Shown here in pieces: positions 8,081 through 15,111 of a stretch of 19,053 nt of DNA. Origin of the DNA: Chrysochromulina parva (Eukaryota; Haptophyta; Prymnesiales; Chrysochromulinaceae); NCBI GenBank assembly GCA_002887195.1, contig PJAB01000922.1, positions 1 through 19,053 of the forward strand. Reading direction: 5' to 3'. Below the pieces are notes generated by a model. The model was given only the letters and a program-made list of their open reading frames with translations, searched no databases and had not been told where the DNA came from. How positions within the stretch are numbered: the first letter of the stretch is position 1; every line of letters begins with the position of its first letter. Position numbers and translations under genes: made by a program.

Positions 8081-9607
8081 TCAGCGCGCTGAGAGCTGCG
8101 GCCGGCTGTCGCAGAACTCCTCGAAGCGCTGCTTGAGCTGCTCGCGCATCCGCTGGCGCTCCTCAAGGAGCCCCGCCTTGCGCTGCTCCCACTGCGTCCA
8201 CTCCTCGGCACTCAGCTGCAGCTTGAGCCGCGCCGCCTCCACTGCATCTGTGGAATCGACTTCGACTTCGAGCTGGCTCGCCGCGCTCGCCAGCTCGTGC
8301 GCGGCCGCGGCGGCGCTCTCCTCACAGCTTTCGCACGTTCCGCCCGCCGCGCCCGCCGCGGCGCCCTCGGCGCCCGTCGAGCCCATACATTGCGTCCAGC
8401 CCATCTGCGTCAGCAAGTGGAGCTCTTGGTCTTCGTCCCATGTGACCTCGCCCCCATTCGGGCCCGCGTCTTCGGGCTCGCCGGCCTCCTGCTGCCCCTG
8501 CTCCTTCTTGAGCTTCTGCCGGTCCTTTTTGAGCTTGCGCTTGCTCGCCGCGCGGTCGCCCTCGGCCGCGCTCGCCGCCGCGCTCCCCGCCGCTTTGTTG
8601 GCCGTGACTGAGCTATCCTCCTCGAGGAGCGACTCCATATTGGCGAGGGCCGCGCGCTCGAGCGCCATCGCCTGGACGTGCGAGACTCATCGGTGGTCAT
8701 CAGTGGTCATCAGTGGTCATCATTGGTCATCCAGTGGTCATCACGGTGGTCATCAGAGGTCATCAGTGGGCCTCACCTGGAAGTAGGACAGGACCAGGCG
8801 CACGAGAAGCTGCTGGTTTTGCTCCTCTTCGAGAGAGGACTGGTACGAGGTGAGCACCTTGCGCAGTAGCAGCCGCCCCACCACGCACAGCAGCTCCGAG
8901 AGACCTGCCTGCCGCGTGGGCGCGTGGCGCCCCTTAGCGGAGTTTTCGCTCTCCTCGGCCAACGTATCCTCGTAGTGATAGAGGATCGTCGGCAGCGCGG
9001 AGGCATGCACGCAGATGAAGCCTTCCTTGCAGTCGTCCACGTTGAAGTAGGCCTGCAGGCTCGCGCGCTCCGCCTCCTGCTCCGCCTCCGTGCCCACCAG
9101 CGGCAGATCCTTCTTGGTGAGCTTCTCAAACGCCCACATCACATTGTTCCGGCAGTCCTTGCACAGGTGGTGCTTGTCGGTGCAGTGCTGCCAGAGCTTG
9201 TCGTGCAGCTCCTCGGCGTGGACGGAGCAGATCGACTGCTTTTGCTGCGTCGACATTTCCGCCCACATGTCCTCCCACAGATCCGCCGAGTTGAAGATGT
9301 GTCGCGAGTTGGCATGCATCGGGCAGCGCTTGTCGCGCTTCATCGGCTGGCAATTCTTCAGCCAATCGGCGAGCGGAAATTTGGCGCATGATTCCTCGAG
9401 CGACTTGGGTGTCGCCAAGCTCTCTTTGAGCACGTATCCGCTCTCGTCCTCGTGCGACACGAAGGACTGCAGCAGGGTCAGCTGGTGCAGCGGCCGCTGG
9501 ATCATTACACGCAGCGCCGAGCAGCAAGAGCTGCACGTGGTCTCACGCTGCAACCGCCGGAGCACCTCTTCCTTTGGGCAGGTGATGGCGTCCGAGTTCC
9601 GGTTCAT
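8081..9607 (-). CDS. GGNBP2: GGNBP2 (gametogenetin-binding protein 2)-like protein
   Basis: Two exons on the minus strand, 9607-8777 and 8671-8081, joined by a phase-0 intron, give 473 aa. The protein matches the animal and plant GGNBP2 family in order. There is an N-terminal CSSCC cysteine knuckle (25-29), then KRCPMH (94-98), a W-x-x-M-W segment (111-115), and HLCKDCRNNVMWAFEKL (147-163), which corresponds to the CTDCKNKVLRAY block of human GGNBP2. These are followed by a helical region (about 233-290) that spans the splice. A charged Lys-rich helix (about 318-332) follows, and the C-terminus ends ERQRMREQLKQRFEEFC, like the conserved tail of the family. Animal GGNBP2 is about 700 aa, so this is shorter, mainly in the disordered middle. 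The molecular function of the family is poorly defined. It is divergent from TOM7, with about 400 bp between. The exon 2 frame and family tail support the splice. Confidence 0.85.
8672..8776 (-). other. Phase-0 intron (105 bp) with minisatellite, GGNBP2-like gene
   Basis: On the coding strand the donor is TTCCAG|GTGAGG and the acceptor CACGTCCAG|GCG. Splicing joins ...YFQ to AMALER... in frame. Nearly the whole intron is made of imperfect repeats of a GATGACC unit. Without splicing, exon 1 reads on to a stop after seven extra codons. Confidence 0.85.
8691..8770. repeat. Imperfect ~10-bp minisatellite inside GGNBP2-like intron
   Basis: Seven copies of a GGTCAT-centred unit (consensus CAGTGGTCAT on the plus strand) recur at 10-12 bp spacing. 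The minus, coding strand reads ACTGATGACC. Copies differ by substitutions and 1-2 bp indels. The array starts after the donor site and ends about 20 bp before the acceptor, so it is confined to the intron. Confidence 0.9.
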
Positions 9608-10015
9608 CGCAGCCCTGTGCGGCAGCGGCGGCAGACACAGGGCTATCAGCTAGCGGCAGCACGCACGCAAGCTCTGGGCAGACATTCAGGCGGAAAATGT
9701 CAGCGCCTGGCAAGCCGTCCGAGCGGCTGTCACGCAGAAACACGGTGGGTGCGCGAGCTGTGGGACGCCAGGCGCATGCCTCACCTTGGCACGACAGCCA
9801 CAGCGCTCCCCGCGGTTGACGCGGAAGAGACTGAGTCACCCATGAGTAGACCTGCTCAAGTTCTGTGGGGAGGTGCGATAGAAGCCTTTACACCTACAAA
9901 AGGCTCCTCCTATACACAAACCCCTCACATGTCCCCAGAGTCACGACGGCACTGCACGCGCCGCCGCTTTTGCGCGATTCATCCGTCCCGCTAGGAATCT
10001 GTGTGCGTCGCGTGG
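9608..10015. promoter_or_regulatory. Divergent intergenic region between GGNBP2-like gene and TOM7
   Basis: 408 bp separate two divergent ATGs, so this should hold promoters for both genes. I see no additional gene. A 7-bp inverted repeat AGCCTTT/AAAGGCT with a 9-nt loop lies at 9883-9905. The sequence becomes A/T- and C-rich around 9890-9930, nearer TOM7. No recognised promoter motif is present; the regulatory role is inferred from gene orientation. Confidence 0.4.
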
Positions 10016-10264
10016 ATGTCGCTCGTGGCCCTACGCGAGAAGGCCTTCGCCATGGCCGCGAGCTTGAAGGAGAAGCTTGCACCGCTCGAGGGTCCTCTGG
10101 CGAAGCTCCAGGAGAAACTCTACGACGTCTACGAGACCGTCCTGCCCTACGGCGTCACTGCCTTCTATTACAGCTTCATCCCAATCGTCGTCTTGATTGG
10201 CTACCGTAATGCGAAGACGCTGGAGCCTAAGCTGAGGTTTTGGGACCTTCTGTCGCCAATGTGA
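10016..10264 (+). CDS. TOM7: TOM7-like mitochondrial import receptor subunit
   Basis: 82 aa from ATG 10016, or 70 aa from ATG 10052, which has a much stronger context (GCCATGG) and may be the real start. The C-terminal half shows the TOM7 pattern: one hydrophobic segment (about 46-63) containing YYSFIPIVVLIG, with the conserved F-I-P bend, then a short charged stretch and the terminal LLSP motif (WDLLSPM). TOM7 is a small tail-anchored subunit of the TOM translocase in the mitochondrial outer membrane that tunes complex assembly. The N-terminal part is an amphipathic, Lys-rich helix longer than in yeast or human TOM7. There is no intron. Very short proteins carry some risk of coincidence, but the ordered match FIP...IG...P...LLSP is specific. 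Confidence 0.82.
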   Translation: MSLVALREKAFAMAASLKEKLAPLEGPLAKLQEKLYDVYETVLPYGVTAFYYSFIPIVVLIGYRNAKTLEPKLRFWDLLSPM

Positions 10265-10498
10265 TTGGTCATGAGAGTGCGCCGAGCGGACGTCTGCGCG
10301 CTCGTGGGTAGCGATGAACATGCACTTGACAGAGCCTCTGCGTGCGGCTTTGTGGCCGAACGGAGTCGAGTCTGTGTGGCCTCTTCTCGGAGTGTTGCCG
10401 CATGCGCGTCTCAGTGTGCTAAGTGGTAAGTGTACAACTACAGAACACAGGTATTGTGCATGCAGACTGCGGCGATCGCAAACGATGGCATGTGCGCG
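10265..10498. other. Short convergent intergenic region
   Basis: 234 bp between the TOM7 stop and the stop of the minus-strand DHHC-like gene, expected to be overlapping or adjacent 3' UTRs. No gene or structured element was recognised. Confidence 0.5.
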
Positions 10499-11563
10499 TC
10501 ATTGCATCCTCTCCTGCTCCGGAAAGAAGATGCCGTTGCCCTCTATGCCTGACCGGGTCGGCAACAGCCAGAGCGTTGGGTAGACGCCGAGCGTGAGGGC
10601 GACGTTGTGCAGCCCGCCGTAGTCGAAGAGCGAGATGCCCTTCGCTCGTTTGCCGTCGAGCACCTGCCTCCACTCGTAAAGCGTGTAGCCGCGCATGATA
10701 AGGTATCCGTGTAGCACGCACAGCACGAGGCATGGGATCAGCAGCAGCACTGCTGCGACGAGCGTGAAGAGCATGGTCGCGTCGACGATGTATTGGCTCG
10801 TCTCGTCATCATCGACGACGCTCGGGAACACCAGCGCGTTCACGCCGAACTCGATCCGGCGTTGCAGGTCCGCCGCCCCAATGTCCAGCAAACTTCTCGC
10901 TCCAATAGGCAATGGTACGGCTGCCGCCACCGAGGGTGGCGGGCTCGAGTCGGGTAGCCTTGAGAAAGGTGGCCACGAGTCCATCACATCGGGCAGGCAT
11001 GCGCCCACCACCCACGCGGACGTGCAGAACCCGTAGAAGACCGTGAGCAGGTAGTACTTGTAGTTGTAGAAACCGATCGCCGAGTTGAGTGAGACTGAAA
11101 ACGTTTGGTACTGCAGCACGCAGCGACCCACCTCAGCGCAGTAATGCGCGCGGTCGGGCTTGTACGCCATGGTCTTGCGGCAGAAGCGCGGCGAGCCGTC
11201 GCGCTTGCGCTCCACGGCCTGCAGCAGGTTCGAGTACGAGTGCAGGTCGGACTTGCCGTCCGAGCGCAGCCACGAGGGGATGTCACCCGGTGGCGTGGTG
11301 ACGGTGCAGAATGCGGAGACGCAGAGCAGGATGAATAGGACCTGGTACGTGACCAGCAAGAGGACACCGATCGCGATCGTGACGTACGAGTGATGGCTGT
11401 GGCCGCCCGAGATGCCCAAGTTGGGCAGCAGCACGGGCAGCAGCACGAGCCCGGTCGTGACAATGTAAATGACGAGCTCGATGGCGACGAGCAGAATGAG
11501 CGGTGCAAAGCTGCACGGCGATTGTGACCGCGGTACGGGGAACGTTTGCTTCTCACTCTTCAT
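10499..11563 (-). CDS. DHHC palmitoyltransferase-family membrane protein lacking the DHHC motif (predicted pseudoenzyme)
   Basis: 354 aa from the first in-frame ATG at 11563; the frame is open for 34 more codons back to the ClpP stop but without an ATG. Two N-terminal hydrophobic helices (about 19-46 and 61-87) precede a cysteine-rich segment. That segment aligns with the DHHC-CRD: RFCRKTMAYKPDRAHYCAEV, then GRCVLQYQTFSVSLN, then IGFYNYKYYLL. At the positions of D-H-H-C stand Gln153-Thr154-Phe155-Ser156, so the acyl-accepting Cys is Ser. Several zinc ligands are replaced too (Thr131, Val145, Ala162), while Cys128, His140, Cys142 and Cys148 remain. Two further helices follow (about 171-189 and 260-288), then a degenerate TTxE site (YTLYE) and a clear PaCCT-like segment (LFDYGGLHNVALTLG...LWLLP, about 312-335). 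The scaffold is intact, so this is probably an expressed non-catalytic family member rather than a decayed gene. It follows ClpP on the same strand, 102 bp after its stop. Confidence 0.82.
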   Translation of the reverse strand: MKSEKQTFPVPRSQSPCSFAPLILLVAIELVIYIVTTGLVLLPVLLPNLGISGGHSHHSYVTIAIGVLLLVTYQVLFILLCVSAFCTVTTPPGDIPSWLRSDGKSDLHSYSNLLQAVERKRDGSPRFCRKTMAYKPDRAHYCAEVGRCVLQYQTFSVSLNSAIGFYNYKYYLLTVFYGFCTSAWVVGACLPDVMDSWPPFSRLPDSSPPPSVAAAVPLPIGARSLLDIGAADLQRRIEFGVNALVFPSVVDDDETSQYIVDATMLFTLVAAVLLLIPCLVLCVLHGYLIMRGYTLYEWRQVLDGKRAKGISLFDYGGLHNVALTLGVYPTLWLLPTRSGIEGNGIFFPEQERMQ

Positions 11564-11665
11564 CTGCTCCGCACTGACGCGCTGCGCGACAGGGTCAGGA
11601 AGCGTGTGAGTGCCTTCCAATTCCCGATTTGGAAAGACAAATTTCACAATTCCGTTCACGCCGCA

Positions 11666-12454
11666 TCATGCCGCATCACTGGAGTTGGACGCAGCGTCCG
11701 CTGCATTCACGCTCGTCGGTTCGGCGGCGGCGCTCTCGTTCGCCCCCGCCATGAAGCCCTCGCCCGGCTTGGTAATCACGACATCGATGAGCCCAAGGGC
11801 GAGGGCCTCTTGCGCGTCCATCACGTGGTCGTACTCGATGAGGTCGAGGACCTCGTCGAGAGGCTTGCCCGTCCGCTCGGCGAGCAGCACCGCTAGCTTA
11901 CGACGGCTGCGCTCAATCGACGCCGCGCTGATGGCCAGCTGCCGCGCAGTGCTCGATGTGCCGCCCCCGGTCAGCCGCGGCTGATGGATCATGATGCGCG
12001 AGTTGGCCATGGCCGCGCGATGCCCGGGCTCACCCGCCGCGAGCAGCACCGCCGCCATCGACTCACAGTGTCCCAGGCAGATCGTGTGCACGGGCGACGT
12101 GATCGAGTGCATCACATCATGGATCGCGAAGCCGGGCTGCACCTTGCCACCGCCGCTGCTGATGTGCAGCCTTATGGGCACGCCAGGCGCCTCCTGCTCC
12201 AGAAACATGAGCTGCGCAATCACCACCTTCGCACTCTCGTCGTCTATGGACCCGGTGAGGAAGACGTGACGCCCGCGAGTGCACAGGCCGAGCACCATCT
12301 CACCGAGTGACTTGGGTGCGGCGGCAGTTTGAGTGATTTTGGGCGGCTTCGTCGTCGTCGTGGCAGGCTCTGCGCTGGCGGCGGCGGAGATATTGGCGCA
12401 CGCCGACGCGGCCATCGCCGAGCAGGTGGCAGTGCGCGTCAGGAAGCGTCGCAT
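11666..12454 (-). CDS. clpP: ClpP serine protease subunit, organelle-targeted
   Basis: 262 aa. Residues 1-45 form a leader rich in Arg, Ser, Ala and Thr with few acids (MRRFLTRTATCSAMAAS...), consistent with mitochondrial or plastid import. Residues 50-228 are the ClpP fold: RHVFLTGSID, the handle region AQLMFLEQEAPGVPI, the oxyanion-region segment LHISSGGGKV, the nucleophile segment GHCESMAAVLLAAG (Ser132), NSRIMIHQP (His157) and IEYDHVMDAQEA (Asp209), ending GLID. By alignment to the bacterial enzyme the triad Ser-His-Asp is present. The usual NSPGG turn reads SSGGG and the residue before the catalytic Ser is Glu instead of Ala, so it is divergent. ClpP forms tetradecamers that degrade proteins fed by AAA+ ClpX or ClpC. 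A 30-residue Ala/Ser-rich tail follows. There is no intron. ClpP lies 201 bp downstream of the P450-like gene's stop. Confidence 0.92.
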   Translation of the reverse strand: MRRFLTRTATCSAMAASACANISAAASAEPATTTTKPPKITQTAAAPKSLGEMVLGLCTRGRHVFLTGSIDDESAKVVIAQLMFLEQEAPGVPIRLHISSGGGKVQPGFAIHDVMHSITSPVHTICLGHCESMAAVLLAAGEPGHRAAMANSRIMIHQPRLTGGGTSSTARQLAISAASIERSRRKLAVLLAERTGKPLDEVLDLIEYDHVMDAQEALALGLIDVVITKPGEGFMAGANESAAAEPTSVNAADAASNSSDAA

Positions 12455-12655
12455 TGGGTTTCAACAGAGCGTGTGTGAAACAAGTTTTCCCGGGGTTTGT
12501 GTGTGGAACTTTTGTTCCGACAAAAACATTACCGACAACACTCTCTACACTCCACCGAATGGGCGAAGATCGCCGGCTCTCATGGTAAACTCTGTCTAAT
12601 GTTCCACAGCGCAACGCCGGCGCTGCGCAGGACCGCGTGGTTCTATGTGGCCTCC
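12455..12655. promoter_or_regulatory. Short same-strand spacer, putative ClpP promoter
   Basis: 201 bp between the stop of the P450-like gene and the ClpP ATG, both on the minus strand. It must hold the 3' UTR of one gene and the promoter of the other. It is more A/T-rich (for example around 12475-12540) than the flanking coding DNA. No specific motif was recognised. Confidence 0.4.
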
Positions 12656-14107
12656 TCAGAAGCGGAGCTTTTTGACGCCGCGCTGAAGCTCATAGTACAT
12701 CTTGGGCTTGAGCAGCGCCTCGACGCGCTCGTCGATTGTATGCAGCGGGTAACCCGAGGGCACTGGCGATGGCTCGGCCCCCAGCTGTACTTGGTCGAAC
12801 ATGCGCCGCAGCTGCACGTACGCCGCCTTCGCGGCGCTGATGGCGAGGCGCTCGCCTGCAGGGGCGGCCGCCGCACCGCCGAGCGCGTCGGTCGGCGCGC
12901 TCGCAAACGGCAGCAGCAGCGGCGCCGGCGCCCCCGGCGCGCCGAAACGTGTCGGGTCGAAGCTCAACGGCTCCGCAAAACACTCGGGGTCGAAGTGCGC
13001 AACAAACGGCTCGGGGGCGATGAGCGTTCCGGCGGGAAGCTTGACAGCACCGACGGCGAGGTCAGCCTTGAGCATACGCGCCGCCGGTCGGCACGGCGGA
13101 TACACTCGCATCGTCTCGCGCACGAAGCTGTTGAGCAATGGCATGGCCTCGAGCTCGGCGGTCGAGATCGGAAGTTTCGGGTCCTTGCCCTTGAGCACTG
13201 CCGCTTGCTCGATGGCGAGCGCGGCCGCGGCTTTCGGATGCAGCTGCGTGGCTGCGAGCAGGTTGCACAGCAGCGCCGTCGTCTGCTCGACTGACGACGC
13301 GAGCTGCCGCAGCGCACTCGCGCTCTCTATGCCCTGCGAAGAGGCCCACTGGTTCATGCCTTGCTCGAACTTCGCAATCTCGCCGCCACCCAGGCCGCCG
13401 AGGAGACTGGACCCGCCGAGAGACGGCAGGCCAAACGGGCCGCTCTTGGTCGAGGATGCTCCCAACCGCGACGACACGTACGCCGCGTACGCCTTATCGA
13501 GAGCAGCGTTGCCTGCCTTATCGCTTGCGAAGCCGAGAGTGCTCGCGAGACGGTCCGCACTCACGCCGAGCGTGTACGGCGCCGTCGCGCGGAGCATGAG
13601 CGAGCGCACCGAGGCGCGTAGCTTGCGCACGCGGCCGTCGATGAAGTCCTCGAAGCGGAACGTCGAGAAGCCCGCCTCCTTGTACTGGGGGATCCATTCG
13701 AAGATTGTCGCGTAGCAGACCGAGTTGAACGCCTCCGCGTGCGCAGCGAACGGGTCGGCGTCGCCCGCGGGAAGCGTGGCAAACGGCGGCGCGAGCTCTG
13801 GTGGCACAGGTGCAGCTACTGCTGACGTGCCAATGGCTGCGAGCGCCGCATTGTCGCCGATGAAAGTGGCGCCGCCGCGAGCGGCCGTCACAAAAGCAGT
13901 GCCGTGCTTCTTGAGCCGCGAGGCGCAAAAGGCCCGAGGATCGGATTCGAAGTCGGCCGCGTCGGAGGCAGTGGGCAGGCCAGGTACGCTAGTCTTGGCT
14001 GGCGCAGCAGGTGCCTGCATGTACAGTGGACCCACGCGCAGCACCAGGAGCGCACCTGCGAGAAAGAAGAGAGGCATTTTCGCACGAATAATCGAATACC
14101 GGTACAT
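12656..14107 (-). CDS. Cytochrome P450-fold protein lacking the heme-thiolate cysteine (predicted pseudoenzyme)
   Basis: 483 aa, one exon. The N-terminus has a hydrophobic segment (about 11-29) and then an Ala/Pro/Ser/Thr-rich stretch, either a membrane anchor or a bipartite plastid leader; ATG 14077 is an alternative start. Residues 55-93 resemble the first P450 beta region. An I-helix-like segment ends SSVEQTTALL (271-280), a K-helix has ExxR (Glu331-Thr-Met-Arg334) in NSFVRETMRVYPP, and the PERF-equivalent is FDPTRF (383-388). The order and spacing fit P450s, perhaps the CYP26/CYP120-like group. However, the heme loop, normally F-x-x-G-x-R-x-C-x-G, reads PFASAPTDALGGAAAAPAGE. There is no Cys after residue 376, and the I-helix A-G-x-x-T glycine is also missing. 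I saw no frame change or intron that restores the loop. Heme ligation as in normal P450s is therefore not expected. Confidence 0.8.
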   Translation of the reverse strand: MYRYSIIRAKMPLFFLAGALLVLRVGPLYMQAPAAPAKTSVPGLPTASDAADFESDPRAFCASRLKKHGTAFVTAARGGATFIGDNAALAAIGTSAVAAPVPPELAPPFATLPAGDADPFAAHAEAFNSVCYATIFEWIPQYKEAGFSTFRFEDFIDGRVRKLRASVRSLMLRATAPYTLGVSADRLASTLGFASDKAGNAALDKAYAAYVSSRLGASSTKSGPFGLPSLGGSSLLGGLGGGEIAKFEQGMNQWASSQGIESASALRQLASSVEQTTALLCNLLAATQLHPKAAAALAIEQAAVLKGKDPKLPISTAELEAMPLLNSFVRETMRVYPPCRPAARMLKADLAVGAVKLPAGTLIAPEPFVAHFDPECFAEPLSFDPTRFGAPGAPAPLLLPFASAPTDALGGAAAAPAGERLAISAAKAAYVQLRRMFDQVQLGAEPSPVPSGYPLHTIDERVEALLKPKMYYELQRGVKKLRF

Positions 14108-14412
14108 GTATCTCGAATCTCCGGGTTCTGACTCAACTCTTCGTAGGAGAGTGGGGAAGACACACCCAAACAGCCAAACACCCCTAACATGATTCCCATG
14201 CTACGCGATTCTCACTCGCGGAACGTAGCGAGGACAACAGCACGGCGAACATGCCATGGAACATGCACACCAGAGACTAATGCGGGGACCTGTCGACGCG
14301 CGCGCAAGCCTTGGACTCAGGCCTACGGACATCAGTTGGCACAGACGAGCCGCGCACGGGAGCTGACTCCTCGAAGGGCTGGCCTATTAGCAGCTTCTCT
14401 AGCCTGCCTTAC
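14108..14412. other. Intergenic region upstream of P450-like gene
   Basis: 305 bp between the stop of the Ser/Pro-rich protein gene and the P450-like start, both on the minus strand. No gene is recognised. The end nearest 14412 contains a diverged copy of the last coding codons of the upstream gene (see the separate repeat entry). Confidence 0.5.
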
Positions 14413-14486
14413 TTATTGGGTACGGCGCCCCTTCTGCTTCTCGAAGGGCACCTGGCCTTTGAGAAGCTCCTCTAGCCTGCTCGCCT
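14370..14486. repeat. Diverged tandem duplication at the 3' end of the Ser/Pro-rich protein gene
   Basis: The plus-strand segment 14370-14410 (CTCGAAGGGC...TGGCCT...CTCTAGCCTGCCT) repeats with changes at 14440-14486 (CTCGAAGGGC-AC-CTGGCCT...CTCTAGCCTGC). On the minus strand the upstream copy encodes the C-terminal SRLEELLKGQVPFEKQKG. The downstream copy, after the stop, would read GRLEKLLIGQPFEES. The copies are about 70 bp apart. Confidence 0.7.
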
Positions 14487-15111
14487 GTCCTGGGTCGCCC
14501 CCTTCCCCGGGAATGTAGGGCCAGAAGGTGGAGCCGATCCCGCCGGGTGACTTGTCGTCGGGAATGTCTGGAGATGGAAGTGGTGAAGGTGGTCGTGAAG
14601 GTGGTGGTGAAGGTGGTGCTGGTGGAGATGGCGGCGCCGGCGGGGGATCTGGAAGTGGTGGTGGCGAGGGTGGCGGCGGTGACGGATGTTGCAAGTTCCA
14701 CCAAATGGGGATTTCATGGAAATCCGGGCTTTGGTGGACCTCGGACTGCTCGTCAGCAGGGGCGGCCTCGGGTGCCAATGCCGCCGACCCCTTCGGGATC
14801 AACTCTTGGGCCTGCACGATGGCGGCGCGATCGATATTCTCGAAGCACGTCGAGAAGTCGACCATCAGCTCCTTCTTCTGCTTGGAATTCCAAGGGTCCC
14901 GGTTGAACACCTTCTGCATGCACAACTTTGTCTTGTCCCGCTTGGAGTCCGGCATCCGATCGAGGCGCTTAACGAGGCTCTCACTGAGGCCATGACCAAG
15001 GCGCTCCTCGAGGTGATCATCGAGGCGCTCAACCGCAGGTTCCTTCAAAGGCGCCGCTATCGCGTGCAAGTACCGTCCAGTCAGAATATAGATGAACACA
15101 ATCCTGACCAT
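14413..15111 (-). CDS. Secreted Ser/Pro-rich (hydroxyproline-rich-like) protein, function unknown
   Basis: 232 aa from ATG 15111; the frame extends a few codons upstream without an ATG. Residues 1-20 (MVRIVFIYILTGRYLHAIAA) form a classic signal peptide with an A-I-A-A cleavage-like end. A charged helical part follows (about 25-60, EERL/KRLD-like repeats). Next comes a compact segment with two Cys and hydrophobic spacing (KLCMQKVFNRDPWN...LMVDFSTCFENI, about 63-93). A Ser/Pro-rich run at about 142-182 made of SPPPP, SPPAPP and SPPPSRPPSP units resembles algal cell-wall extensin- or pherophorin-type linkers. A tail with WPYIPGEGG and a basic end completes it. It is probably secreted or a cell-surface protein. 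I recognise no domain family. The plus strand also has long open frames here, but the minus frame alone combines a signal peptide with plausible composition. Confidence 0.55.
   Translation of the reverse strand: MVRIVFIYILTGRYLHAIAAPLKEPAVERLDDHLEERLGHGLSESLVKRLDRMPDSKRDKTKLCMQKVFNRDPWNSKQKKELMVDFSTCFENIDRAAIVQAQELIPKGSAALAPEAAPADEQSEVHQSPDFHEIPIWWNLQHPSPPPPSPPPLPDPPPAPPSPPAPPSPPPSRPPSPLPSPDIPDDKSPGGIGSTFWPYIPGEGGDPGQASRLEELLKGQVPFEKQKGRRTQ

Noticed and set aside
11666..12454. ClpP as an inactive ClpR-like subunit with a missing Asp
   Set aside because: The usual D-T-x-R-D motif reads L-I-E-Y-D, but the catalytic Asp aligns with the last D, which is present; Ser and His are also there.
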